From assembly GCA_013297695.1 (NCBI GenBank), contig JAAFHX010000005.1, forward strand, positions 1-49,399: a stretch of DNA of 49,399 nt, in the 5' to 3' direction. This DNA comes from Rhodobacterales bacterium (GTDB lineage Bacteria > Pseudomonadota > Alphaproteobacteria > Rhodobacterales > Rhodobacteraceae). Below, in pieces: positions 1 to 6,632 of this stretch. A program made the translations under genes and the position numbers. The notes under the pieces are model-generated. The model did not search any database, was not told the origin of the DNA, and saw nothing but the letters and a program-made list of their open reading frames with translations. The first letter of the stretch is position 1; each line of letters begins with the position of its first letter.

Positions 1-845
1 TCCAGCGCATCGCGCATCACCTGCACGTTGCCGGTGCAGTCGAAACTGTAATCTGCCCCGCCGATCTGGTCGAAGGGGGTCTTCGTCATGTTGACGATGT
101 GCTGGACGATCCCGCCGTCGATCTCGCGCGGGTTGACGAAATGGGTCATCCCGAACCGCTCGCCCCATTCTTTGCGCGCCGGGTTGATGTCCACCCCGAT
201 GATCATGTCCGCGCCTGCCAGCCGCAGGCCCTGAATCACGTTCAGCCCGATGCCGCCCAGACCGAACACCACGGCCTTGGCCCCGATCTCGACCTTGGCC
301 GTGTTGATCACCGCGCCGATGCCGGTCGTGACGCCGCAGCCGATGTAGCAGATCTTGTCGAAGGGCGCGTCTTCGCGCACCTTCGCCAGCGCGATTTCCG
401 GCAGCACCGTGTGATTGGAAAACGTCGAACAGCCCATGTAGTGCAGGATCGGCGTGCCATCGAGCATGGAAAACCGCGAGGTGCCGTCGGGCATCACGCC
501 CTTGCCTTGTGTCGCCCGGATCGAGGTGCAGAGGTTGGTCTTGCGGCTGAGGCAACTCGGGCAGGTGCGGCATTCCGGCGTGTACAGCGGGATCACATGG
601 TCGCCGGGTTTCAGCGTTGTCACGCCCGGTCCGACCTCTACCACCACGCCCGCGCCTTCGTGTCCCAGAATGGCGGGGAACATCCCTTCGGGATCGGCGC
701 CCGACAGGGTGAATTCGTCGGTATGGCAGATGCCGGTGGCGCGGATTTCCACCATCACCTCGAAGGCCTTCGGGCCGTCAAGGTTCACCTCCATGATTTC
801 AAGCGGTTTTCCGGCGGCTATGGCGACGGCGGCCCTGGTGCGCAT
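1..845 (-). CDS. adhC: S-(hydroxymethyl)glutathione dehydrogenase / class III alcohol dehydrogenase (partial)
   Basis: Zinc- and NAD-dependent oxidation of S-hydroxymethylglutathione in formaldehyde detoxification. About 281 N-terminal codons are visible out of roughly 375 usual for the family; the window edge removes the C-terminus. Visible family marks are a catalytic zinc ligand in GICHTDEF, GHEGAG, the four-cysteine structural zinc loop beginning ECRTCPSC, and the Rossmann turn GLGGIGL. The arginine in SIRATQG corresponds to the glutathione-binding arginine that separates class III from other alcohol dehydrogenases. The start is the ATG at 845, which gives the usual MRTRAAVA beginning. 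Cytochrome c' lies upstream on the same strand after a gap of about 140 bases. The family call is very secure; the gene symbol varies between species. Confidence 0.95.
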   Translation of the reverse strand, partial: MRTRAAVAIAAGKPLEIMEVNLDGPKAFEVMVEIRATGICHTDEFTLSGADPEGMFPAILGHEGAGVVVEVGPGVTTLKPGDHVIPLYTPECRTCPSCLSRKTNLCTSIRATQGKGVMPDGTSRFSMLDGTPILHYMGCSTFSNHTVLPEIALAKVREDAPFDKICYIGCGVTTGIGAVINTAKVEIGAKAVVFGLGGIGLNVIQGLRLAGADMIIGVDINPARKEWGERFGMTHFVNPREIDGGIVQHIVNMTKTPFDQIGGADYSFDCTGNVQVMRDAL

Positions 846-988
846 GATGATCCCTCGTGCAAATCCGTTGCGACCGAGACTGCGCGAAACCGGGCGGCAC
901 TGCAACCGTGTCACGCCACGCCGCGACATCGCCTGGTGCCGCCGACAAGAGGGGCAGGCCCCGGCCAGGCCCGCCCCCCAAGGGCCGG

Positions 989-1426
989 TCAGTCCGGCAT
1001 CTGATAGGCCTTGTGGCAGGCCCCGCAGGCCCCGCCGATGGCCTGCATGCCGGCCGCGATGGTTTCCGCCGACGAGGTATCCAGCGCCTCGGCAGCGGCG
1101 GCAAGCCCGCCGGCCTTGGCCACGAAATCGTCCCAGTTCGTCCAGATGGCGGGCATCGCCCCCGAGGCCGGATCGCTCGCCTGGGTCTGGAAGGCGGCGG
1201 GGGTTGCCTTGGCATCCTCGATCAGCGAGGCCTTTGCGGCTTCGGCGGCGGCCTGGTCAAAGGCGATCTTGCCGCTTGCCATGCCGCCCAGGGTCTTTGC
1301 CGCCCCGGCGTTCTTCATCATGAGGGCCTGCCAGGCGATCACTGTCGGGTCCTTGGCGTCCTTCGCGACGGCCATGCCGCCCGCGAAGACAAGACCAAGC
1401 ACCAGCATCCTGTTCATCAGCTTCAT
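989..1426 (-). CDS. cycP: cytochrome c' (class II cytochrome c)
   Basis: Periplasmic four-helix-bundle haem protein that binds NO and CO and is usually linked to nitrosative stress tolerance. The 145-residue precursor has a signal peptide (basic start, hydrophobic core, AVA-K cleavage at about residue 21) and a mature part of about 124 residues, normal for the family. The haem motif CGACH lies a few residues before the C-terminus, as expected for class II cytochromes. The early helix with WQALMMKNAGA resembles the methionine-containing first helix of cytochrome c'. The ATG at 1426 follows an AGGAG Shine-Dalgarno. It is transcribed divergently from imuB; the intervening 162 bases hold an inverted repeat and a LexA box. 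The symbol follows Rhodobacter usage and is less certain than the family. Confidence 0.88.
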   Translation of the reverse strand: MKLMNRMLVLGLVFAGGMAVAKDAKDPTVIAWQALMMKNAGAAKTLGGMASGKIAFDQAAAEAAKASLIEDAKATPAAFQTQASDPASGAMPAIWTNWDDFVAKAGGLAAAAEALDTSSAETIAAGMQAIGGACGACHKAYQMPD

Positions 1427-1491
1427 TCCGGACTCCTTGTGGGACAGACACCCTTTCACCTTACGGCGGCAGGTGACCGGCAGAAGAAAAT

Positions 1492-1508
1492 CCTGACGCA
1501 AGGTCAGG
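1492..1508. promoter_or_regulatory. inverted repeat CCTGAC-N5-GTCAGG upstream of cytochrome c'
   Basis: Perfect 6-base arms separated by five bases, placed in the divergent cytochrome c'/imuB spacer 66 bases before the cytochrome start. The size and position fit an operator for a dimeric regulator. I cannot name the regulator, and a chance palindrome is possible. Confidence 0.3.
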
Positions 1509-1570
1509 CTGCTCACGCGAATGTCATCGCGGGGGTGGACTCGACTCGTGCGGCCTGCCTGCGATAACGT

Positions 1571-1585
1571 GAACAAAAAGGGAAC
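1571..1585 (+). promoter_or_regulatory. LexA (SOS) box, GAAC-N7-GAAC
   Basis: GAAC at 1571-1574 and GAAC at 1582-1585 are separated by exactly seven bases. This is the reverse complement of GTTC-N7-GTTC, the direct-repeat LexA operator established for Rhodobacter and other Alphaproteobacteria. It ends three bases before the imuB start codon. LexA bound here should block imuB transcription, and imuB homologues are SOS genes elsewhere, so motif and gene agree. Confidence 0.8.
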
Positions 1586-1588
1586 TAC

Positions 1589-3247
1589 ATGGCGCATCGA
1601 CGGATTCTTTCGCTCTGGTTCCCGCGCCTTGCTGCGGAACGGATGCTGCGGCGCATGGGCGGTGTCCTGCCGCAGCCTTTTGCCGTGGTGGGTGACCGGG
1701 GGGGCGCGCAGGTGCTGGTGTCGCTGAACGCCGAGGCCGAGGCGGCGGGCCTTGCCCCGGGCCAGCCGCTGCGGGATGCCACCGCGATGTGCCCCGCGCT
1801 GATCACCCGCACCGCCGACGCAGCGGCCGAGGCGGCCTTCCTGACCGTATTGCGGCGATGGGCGGGCAAGTTCAGCCCCTGGGTGGCCGAGGAACCGCCC
1901 GCCGCCCTGGTGATCGACCTGACCGGCTGCGCGCATCTGTTCGGCGGCGAGGCGGCGCTGCTGGCCGAGGTCGAGGCCGATTGCGCAGGCCTTGGCCTGA
2001 CAATGCGGGCAGGGGTTGCCGACACGCCGGGTGCGGCCTGGGCGCTGGCACGGTTTGCCGGGCAGGGGGTGGCGCCTGCGCGCAACGGCGATGCCATCGC
2101 GCAGGAGGCGCGGGCGACGCGGTCGCGCGCGGTCAAGCGGCGCGGCTGGGAGCGTGGCGGTGCCGCCCCCGCCACGATCACCCCGGGCGTGCCGCAGGGG
2201 GTGATCGCAGCCCCCGGCCAGATGCGCCAGACGCTGGCGGGCCTGCCCATCGCCGCACTTCGCCTGCCGCCCGACACGGTGGCCGCGCTGGCCCGCCTTG
2301 GCCTGCGCCGGGTCGAGGATGTGATGGGCCTGCCGCGCGCCGCCCTTGCCCGTCGGTTCGGCACCGATACGCTGCGGCGGCTGGATCAGGCGCTGGGGCT
2401 GGAACCCGAACCCGTCAGCCCCGCCCGCGCGCCGCTGCATTTCGCCGCGCGGCTCACCTTTCCCGATCCCATCGGGCTTCTGGAAGATGTGCAGGCCGGG
2501 GTGGACCGGCTGCTGCCGGTGCTGGCCGCGCGGCTGGGCGAAAAGGGGCGCGGCGCACGCCGGGTCAGGCTGCAGGCCTTCCGTTCTGACGGGCAGGTGG
2601 AGGTGGTCGAGGTCGGCCTTGCCCGCCCCGCTGCCGACCCCGACCGCATCCGCCCGCTGCTGTGGCTGAAGCTGGACGGCATCGACGCGGGTTTCGGCAT
2701 CGACACGCTGCGGCTTGAGGCGACCGAGACCGAGCCGCTTTATGCCACCCAGCATCGCGGCCATCTGGACGCTGCCGCCAGTGCCGCCGCGCGGCAGACC
2801 TCTGACACCGCGATGGATGACCTGACGGCCAAGCTGGGCGCACGGCTGGGCACCGAGGCGGTGACCCGCCTGCACCCTGCCGACAGCCATATCCCCGAAA
2901 AGTCGGTGCAGGTGCTGTCGGCCGCCTGGTCCAGCCCCGCTCCGGCCCCCTGGCCCGAACCGCGCGCGCCGCGCCCGCTGGTGATCTTCCGCCCCGAACC
3001 CGTGACCGCCCCGCCGGTACCGCAACTGCCCGCCACCTTCCGCTGGCGCCGCCGCGATCTGGCTGTGGTCTCTGCGACCGGCCCGGAACGGATCGCGCCG
3101 GAATGGTGGCTGGACGATCCCGCCTGGCGGTCGGGCGCGCGCGACTACTGGCATGTCGTCACCGACGCGGGCGAGGCGCTGTGGCTGTTCTTCGCCCATG
3201 GCGGCGAGGTTTCGGGTGGCTGGTTTGCCCAGGGGCGCTTTGCCTGA
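1589..3247 (+). CDS. imuB: ImuB-type Y-family DNA polymerase homologue (translesion synthesis accessory)
   Basis: Catalytically silent Y-family polymerase homologue that normally recruits DnaE2 and ImuA to the sliding clamp for SOS mutagenesis. The 552-residue protein starts RRILSLWFPRLAAERM, as ImuB proteins do, rather than with the acidic catalytic motif of active DinB polymerases. It contains ALVIDLTGCAHLFGGE near residue 115 and a helix-hairpin-helix-like stretch near 230-260. It ends in the characteristic WW-DDPAW-RDYWHVV and GGWFAQGRFA segment. The ATG at 1589 follows a LexA box immediately. ImuA and DnaE2, its usual operon partners, are absent on both sides. The final codons and stop are repeated downstream. 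The call is secure; whether it works with partners elsewhere is inference. Confidence 0.93.
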   Translation: MAHRRILSLWFPRLAAERMLRRMGGVLPQPFAVVGDRGGAQVLVSLNAEAEAAGLAPGQPLRDATAMCPALITRTADAAAEAAFLTVLRRWAGKFSPWVAEEPPAALVIDLTGCAHLFGGEAALLAEVEADCAGLGLTMRAGVADTPGAAWALARFAGQGVAPARNGDAIAQEARATRSRAVKRRGWERGGAAPATITPGVPQGVIAAPGQMRQTLAGLPIAALRLPPDTVAALARLGLRRVEDVMGLPRAALARRFGTDTLRRLDQALGLEPEPVSPARAPLHFAARLTFPDPIGLLEDVQAGVDRLLPVLAARLGEKGRGARRVRLQAFRSDGQVEVVEVGLARPAADPDRIRPLLWLKLDGIDAGFGIDTLRLEATETEPLYATQHRGHLDAAASAAARQTSDTAMDDLTAKLGARLGTEAVTRLHPADSHIPEKSVQVLSAAWSSPAPAPWPEPRAPRPLVIFRPEPVTAPPVPQLPATFRWRRRDLAVVSATGPERIAPEWWLDDPAWRSGARDYWHVVTDAGEALWLFFAHGGEVSGGWFAQGRFA

Positions 3248-3278
3248 CCCCCGCCCAGCAGGTCATCGGCGGGCGGGC

Positions 3279-3298
3279 GGTGCGTGCGAGCACGCACC
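3279..3298. repeat. palindrome GGTGCGTGC-GA-GCACGCACC, copy 1
   Basis: Perfect 9-base arms around a two-base centre, followed by CTACGGCG. It lies 32 bases after the imuB stop. There is no T tract on either side, so a simple intrinsic terminator is unlikely. It resembles an extragenic palindromic element. From memory, similar GTGCGTGC palindromes followed by CCTACGG occur between genes in other Rhodobacterales. Confidence 0.75.
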
Positions 3299-3437
3299 CT
3301 ACGGCGCGGGCAGGGGTGGGGCGGCCCGGCGTTGTCCATGGCGGCGAGGTTTCGGGTGGCTGGTTTGCCCAGGGGCGCTTTGCCTGACCCCCGCCCCGCA
3401 TGTCATCGGGGGGCAGGGGGCGGCGGGGGCGGGGGGC

Positions 3438-3457
3438 GGTGCGTGCAAGCACGCACC
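3438..3457. repeat. palindrome GGTGCGTGC-AA-GCACGCACC, copy 2
   Basis: Same 9-base arms as the element at 3279-3298, with AA instead of GA in the centre, and again followed by CTACGGCG. It lies inside the second tandem copy, so it probably arose by the duplication rather than by independent insertion. Confidence 0.75.
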
Positions 3458-3596
3458 CTACGGCGCGGGCAGGGGTGGGGTGACCCGGCGTTGTCCACGG
3501 GCACGGCGCGATGTGGACCGAAACGGCACGACGGCTCTTCTTGCGCACACAATCGCCTCTTTCGCCCTGCCCCCCGGATGCGCTATCGGTCGGGTC

Positions 3597-4262
3597 ATGC
3601 GGTGGAACATCCCCAATACCCTGACGGTCCTGCGCCTTCTGGCCGCGCCGGGCGTGGCCGTCATGTTCCTGTACTTCAACCGCCCCTGGGCCGACTGGTT
3701 CGCGCTGACGCTGTTTGTCGGCGCCGCCATCACCGACTGGTTCGACGGCTATCTTGCCCGGCTATGGAAGCAGCAGTCGCGCTTTGGCACCATGCTCGAC
3801 CCGATCGCCGACAAGGCGATGGTGGTGATCGCGCTGCTCATCATCACCGGCTATTCCGGCATGAACCCCTGGCTGATCCTGCCCGCAACGGTGATCCTGT
3901 TCCGCGAGGTCTTCGTGGGCGGCCTGCGCGAGTATCTGGGGGCCAAGGCCGGGCTGCTGGCGGTGACCAAGCTCGCCAAGTGGAAGACCACGGCACAGAT
4001 GGTAGCCATCGCGGTGCTGTTCCTGGGCCTTGGTCTGGAACATCTGGAAGGCATCGCGCGCCAGGGCATGACGCCCGACCAGTACGCGGTCGCCGTCGCG
4101 CAGGGGCTGGCCGACCCGATCCGCAGTTGCGGCGCGCGCGGCTGTTCGTCGCTTGCCACGCTGGCGGGCCTTGTGCTGATCTGGGTCGCCGCGGCGCTGA
4201 CGGCGATCACGGGCTGGGACTATTTCCGCAAGTCGCTGCCCTACCTGAGGGATGACGCATGA
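3597..4262 (+). CDS. pgsA: CDP-diacylglycerol--glycerol-3-phosphate 3-phosphatidyltransferase
   Basis: Inner-membrane enzyme making phosphatidylglycerophosphate from CDP-diacylglycerol and glycerol-3-phosphate, the committed step to phosphatidylglycerol and cardiolipin. The 221-residue protein has several hydrophobic helices. It carries the CDP-alcohol phosphotransferase signature: DWFDGYLAR near residue 47, then GTMLDPIADK about 15 residues later. The start IPNTLTVLRLLAAPG is typical of PgsA. The ATG at 3597 was chosen over longer in-frame options, which would read the duplicated imuB spacer. Its stop overlaps the moaD start (ATGA), so it heads a pgsA-moaD-moaE unit. Confidence 0.94.
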   Translation: MRWNIPNTLTVLRLLAAPGVAVMFLYFNRPWADWFALTLFVGAAITDWFDGYLARLWKQQSRFGTMLDPIADKAMVVIALLIITGYSGMNPWLILPATVILFREVFVGGLREYLGAKAGLLAVTKLAKWKTTAQMVAIAVLFLGLGLEHLEGIARQGMTPDQYAVAVAQGLADPIRSCGARGCSSLATLAGLVLIWVAAALTAITGWDYFRKSLPYLRDDA

Positions 4263-4507
4263 TCGACGTGCTGTATTTCGCCTGGGTGCGCGAACGCATC
4301 GGACTGCCGCGCGAACGGGTCCAGACGCAGGCTGCCACGGTGGCCGATCTGGTGGCCGAACTTTCTGCCCGCGAAGACCGCTATGCCGCCGCATTCGCCG
4401 ATACGGCTTCGCTGCGCGTGGCGCTGGACCAGGAACTTGCCGATTTCTCGGCCCCTCTGGCCGGAGTGCGCGAGGTGGCCTTCTTTCCCCCCATGACAGG
4501 GGGCTGA
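4259..4507 (+). CDS. moaD: molybdopterin synthase small subunit (sulfur carrier)
   Basis: Ubiquitin-like sulfur carrier of molybdopterin synthase. Its C-terminal glycine is thiocarboxylated and donates sulfur to precursor Z with MoaE. The 82-residue protein starts MIDVLYFAWVRE and ends MTGG, the required Gly-Gly tail. It overlaps pgsA by four bases and is followed one base later by moaE, so translational coupling is likely. Length and terminus fit the family exactly. Confidence 0.94.
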   Translation: MIDVLYFAWVRERIGLPRERVQTQAATVADLVAELSAREDRYAAAFADTASLRVALDQELADFSAPLAGVREVAFFPPMTGG

Positions 4508-4508
4508 C

Positions 4509-4952
4509 ATGCCCGTCCGCGTTCAGGCCGACCCCTTCGACCTTGGTGCCGAAACCGCAGCCTTCGCCGGGGCTGCGGGCGGGGCGGGCGCGGTGGTGAC
4601 CTTCACCGGACTTGTCCGTGACCTTCCCGGCACGCCCCTGTCGGTGATGGAGATCGAACACTACCCCGGCATGACCGAACGCGCCATCACCGCGATGGTT
4701 GCCGAGGCCACCGCCCGCTGGTCGCTGACCGCCGTGCTGGTCATCCACCGCCACGGGCGGCTGACCCCGGGCGAGGCGATCATGATGGTCGCAACCGCCG
4801 CCGCCCATAGGGCCGAGGCCTTTGCGGCGGCCGAGTTCCTGATGGACTACCTGAAATCCCGCGCGCCGTTCTGGAAGAAGGAAGTCACCGGGCAGGCAGG
4901 CGCATGGGTTGCGGCAAAGGACAGCGACGAGTCGGCCCTGAAACGCTGGTAG
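4509..4952 (+). CDS. moaE: molybdopterin synthase catalytic subunit
   Basis: Catalytic partner of MoaD in converting cyclic pyranopterin monophosphate to molybdopterin. The 147-residue protein shows the family features VVTFTGLVRD near residue 30, IEHYPGM, VLVIHRHGRLTPGE near 77-90, and the active-site lysine region LKSRAPFWKKE near 117-127. It starts one base after the moaD stop. It is the last gene of the pgsA-moaD-moaE unit; the next gene faces it. Confidence 0.94.
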   Translation: MPVRVQADPFDLGAETAAFAGAAGGAGAVVTFTGLVRDLPGTPLSVMEIEHYPGMTERAITAMVAEATARWSLTAVLVIHRHGRLTPGEAIMMVATAAAHRAEAFAAAEFLMDYLKSRAPFWKKEVTGQAGAWVAAKDSDESALKRW

Positions 4953-4990
4953 CGTGGCCGACACGGGCAGGGCGCCTGCCGCCCGGGCCG

Positions 4991-5869
4991 CTACAGCGTC
5001 TTCGTGAACCAGTGGGTCGCCGGGGGCCCGGTAAAGGGCGGGCATTCTGCCCATCCGGTCTTGCGGTACAGCGCGATGGCTTCGGGCAGGTTTTCGTTCG
5101 TGTCAAGCCGCAGGCGCGTCAAGCCCATGCTGCGGGCCGCGTCTTCGACCGCCGACATCATCCGCCGCGCCAGCCCCATGCCCCGTGCGGCAGGATCAAC
5201 CCACAGACGCTTGACCTCTCCCACCCCCACCGAGACGGTCTTGAGCGAGACGCAGGCGGCAGGCAACCGGTCGCTCCAGGCCAGAAGAAAGATGCCCGAA
5301 GGCGGGCGGTAGGCGGCAGCCTCGGGGTCGGGCAGCGGGACGTGCACGTTGCTGAACCCGCGGACCCGGTCGGCAAGCAGGGCGCGATAGGCCGCAAGAC
5401 AGGCCACAGCCCCGGGCGCATCGGGATCGGCGACGGCGACGGTGATGCCGTCGCGGTTCAGGGCCAGCGCGATCCGGTCCATCGCGGCCAGCAGCGCCCC
5501 GGGGTCTGCGGACAGCCGGGCCAGCATGTCGGCGGCAAGGGCGTTGTTCAGCCGGTCGTATTCCGCCTTTTCGGCGGCCCCTGCCGGGGTCAGCCGGACG
5601 ATGCGGCGGCGGCGGTCCGTGGCCAGGGCAGAGGTTGCCACAAGCCCCTCTACCTCCAGCCGCCGCAGGATGCGGCTGAGCAGGCCGGAATCAAGCCCGA
5701 GCGACAGGCGCAGGTCGGCCACATCCGTGCCTGCGGCGTCGATGGTCCACAACACCCGCGCGGGGCCGAGAGGGCGGCCACGCCCCAGAAACCTGTCGTC
5801 CAGCGCACCGGTCCGCGCCGTCACGGCACGGTTGAAGCGGCGGATCCGGGGGATCGGGTCTTGCAGCAT
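4991..5869 (-). CDS. MarR-type helix-turn-helix / GNAT N-acetyltransferase fusion
   Basis: Two-domain protein of 292 residues. Residues 1 to about 140 form a MarR-like winged helix: LSLGLDSGLLSRILRRLEVEGLV is the recognition helix region, followed by the wing TDRRRRIVRLTPAG. Residues 145-292 form a GNAT domain with the acetyl-CoA loop RGMGLARRMM after VKRLWVDPA and a C-terminal LYRKTGW. Such fusions are a known bacterial family, but substrate and target genes are unknown. It lies convergent to moaE (38 bases apart) and divergent from nadD (112 bases). Autoregulation is plausible but not shown. Confidence 0.88.
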   Translation of the reverse strand: MLQDPIPRIRRFNRAVTARTGALDDRFLGRGRPLGPARVLWTIDAAGTDVADLRLSLGLDSGLLSRILRRLEVEGLVATSALATDRRRRIVRLTPAGAAEKAEYDRLNNALAADMLARLSADPGALLAAMDRIALALNRDGITVAVADPDAPGAVACLAAYRALLADRVRGFSNVHVPLPDPEAAAYRPPSGIFLLAWSDRLPAACVSLKTVSVGVGEVKRLWVDPAARGMGLARRMMSAVEDAARSMGLTRLRLDTNENLPEAIALYRKTGWAECPPFTGPPATHWFTKTL

Positions 5870-5981
5870 GATACCGGACCTTAGTCAGGTATGTCCGTCG
5901 GTGCAAGCCGGCGCACGGCAAGTCCCTTGACGGGCCGCGCCGCGCCGCCACTGTGGCAGGCGGAACAGCGGAGCAAGGCAG

Positions 5982-6575
5982 GTGCATCAGGGATTTCCCC
6001 ATGCGACCCGAGGCATGGCCATCGGTCTTCTGGGCGGATCGTTCGATCCCGCCCATGAAGGCCATGCGCATGTCACGCGCGAGGCGATGAAGCGGTTCGG
6101 GCTGGACCGGGTCTGGTGGCTGGTCAGTCCGGGCAATCCGCTGAAGGCCCGGGGACCGGCCCCGATGGCGGAACGCATCGCGCGGGCGCGGGCGGTGATG
6201 GACCACCCGCGCGTCAGGGTGACCGACATCGAGGCGCGGCTGGGAACGCGGTACACTGCCGAAACACTCGGGCTTCTGGGCGCGGCCTATCCCGGCGTGC
6301 GCTTTGTCTGGCTGATGGGGGCCGACAACCTGATCCAGTTTCACCGATGGGACAACTGGCTGCGGATCATGGACATGGTTCCGGTGGGGGTGCTGGCGCG
6401 ACCGGGCGCGGGGGCGCGGGCGGGGCTGTCGGTGGCGGCGCGGGTGTTTTCAGGCGCGCGCGTGGCCCCCGGGGCGCTGGCGCGGTCGGCCCCCCCGGCC
6501 TGGAGTTTCGCGGTGATGCCGATGGTGAACCAGTCGTCCAGCGCGATCCGCGCGCGCGGCGAATGGCGGCGGTGA
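5982..6575 (+). CDS. nadD: nicotinate-nucleotide adenylyltransferase
   Basis: Adenylates nicotinate mononucleotide to deamido-NAD in NAD synthesis. The 197-residue protein has the nucleotidyltransferase motif [11 protein letters not shown] near residues 18-28, the mononucleotide-recognition stretch [22 protein letters not shown] in the middle, and the closing SSSAIR. I chose the GTG at 5982 because homologues carry a short extension before [10 protein letters not shown]. The in-frame ATG at 6015 is the alternative. rsfS and proA, frequent neighbours of nadD in this group, are not adjacent; dacB follows 57 bases downstream. Confidence 0.93.
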   Translation: MHQGFPHATRGMAIGLLGGSFDPAHEGHAHVTREAMKRFGLDRVWWLVSPGNPLKARGPAPMAERIARARAVMDHPRVRVTDIEARLGTRYTAETLGLLGAAYPGVRFVWLMGADNLIQFHRWDNWLRIMDMVPVGVLARPGAGARAGLSVAARVFSGARVAPGALARSAPPAWSFAVMPMVNQSSSAIRARGEWRR

Positions 6576-6632
6576 CGCAGGCGTGACGGGGCGGGGCTTG
6601 CCGGGTAAAGTCCGCGCGGATAGCGTGCCGTC

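Larger units (their letters stand above)
3196..3494 (+). repeat. imperfect tandem duplication of the imuB 3' end and following spacer
   Basis: Copy A is 3196-3335 (140 bases) and copy B is 3336-3494 (159 bases). The first 61 bases of each are identical and include the last 16 codons and stop of imuB. Both then contain a GTCATCGG block, a GGTGCGTGC palindrome, CCTACGGCGCGGGCAGGGG and CCCGGCGTTGT. Copy B has about 19 extra bases of G-rich sequence in the middle and a few substitutions. A third trace may begin at 3495 (CCACGG against CCATGG). Copy A contains the true gene end; copy B is a downstream fragment without a start. Confidence 0.92.
3248..3596. other. 349-base spacer between imuB and pgsA
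   Basis: No gene is supported here. The spacer is filled by the second copy of the imuB 3' end, two GGTGCGTGC/GCACGCACC palindromes and a G-rich run around 3408-3438. About 100 further bases precede pgsA; they presumably include its promoter, though I see no confident -35/-10 pair. Confidence 0.7.

Noticed and set aside
989-3199. Minus-strand frame joining cytochrome c' to a 600-codon upstream extension
   Set aside because: Only the last 145 codons carry a signal peptide and haem motif, with a good Shine-Dalgarno at 1426. The rest is antisense to imuB.
1589-3247. Active DinB (Pol IV) polymerase
   Set aside because: The N-terminal acidic catalytic motif is replaced by SLWFPRLA and the C-terminus is ImuB-specific.
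3196-3494. CRISPR array
   Set aside because: There are only two direct copies, with no short regular repeats or unique spacers, and no cas genes.
3153-3596. In-frame N-terminal extension of pgsA into the duplicated spacer
   Set aside because: The translation is repetitive and basic, and PgsA homologues start at the ATG at 3597.
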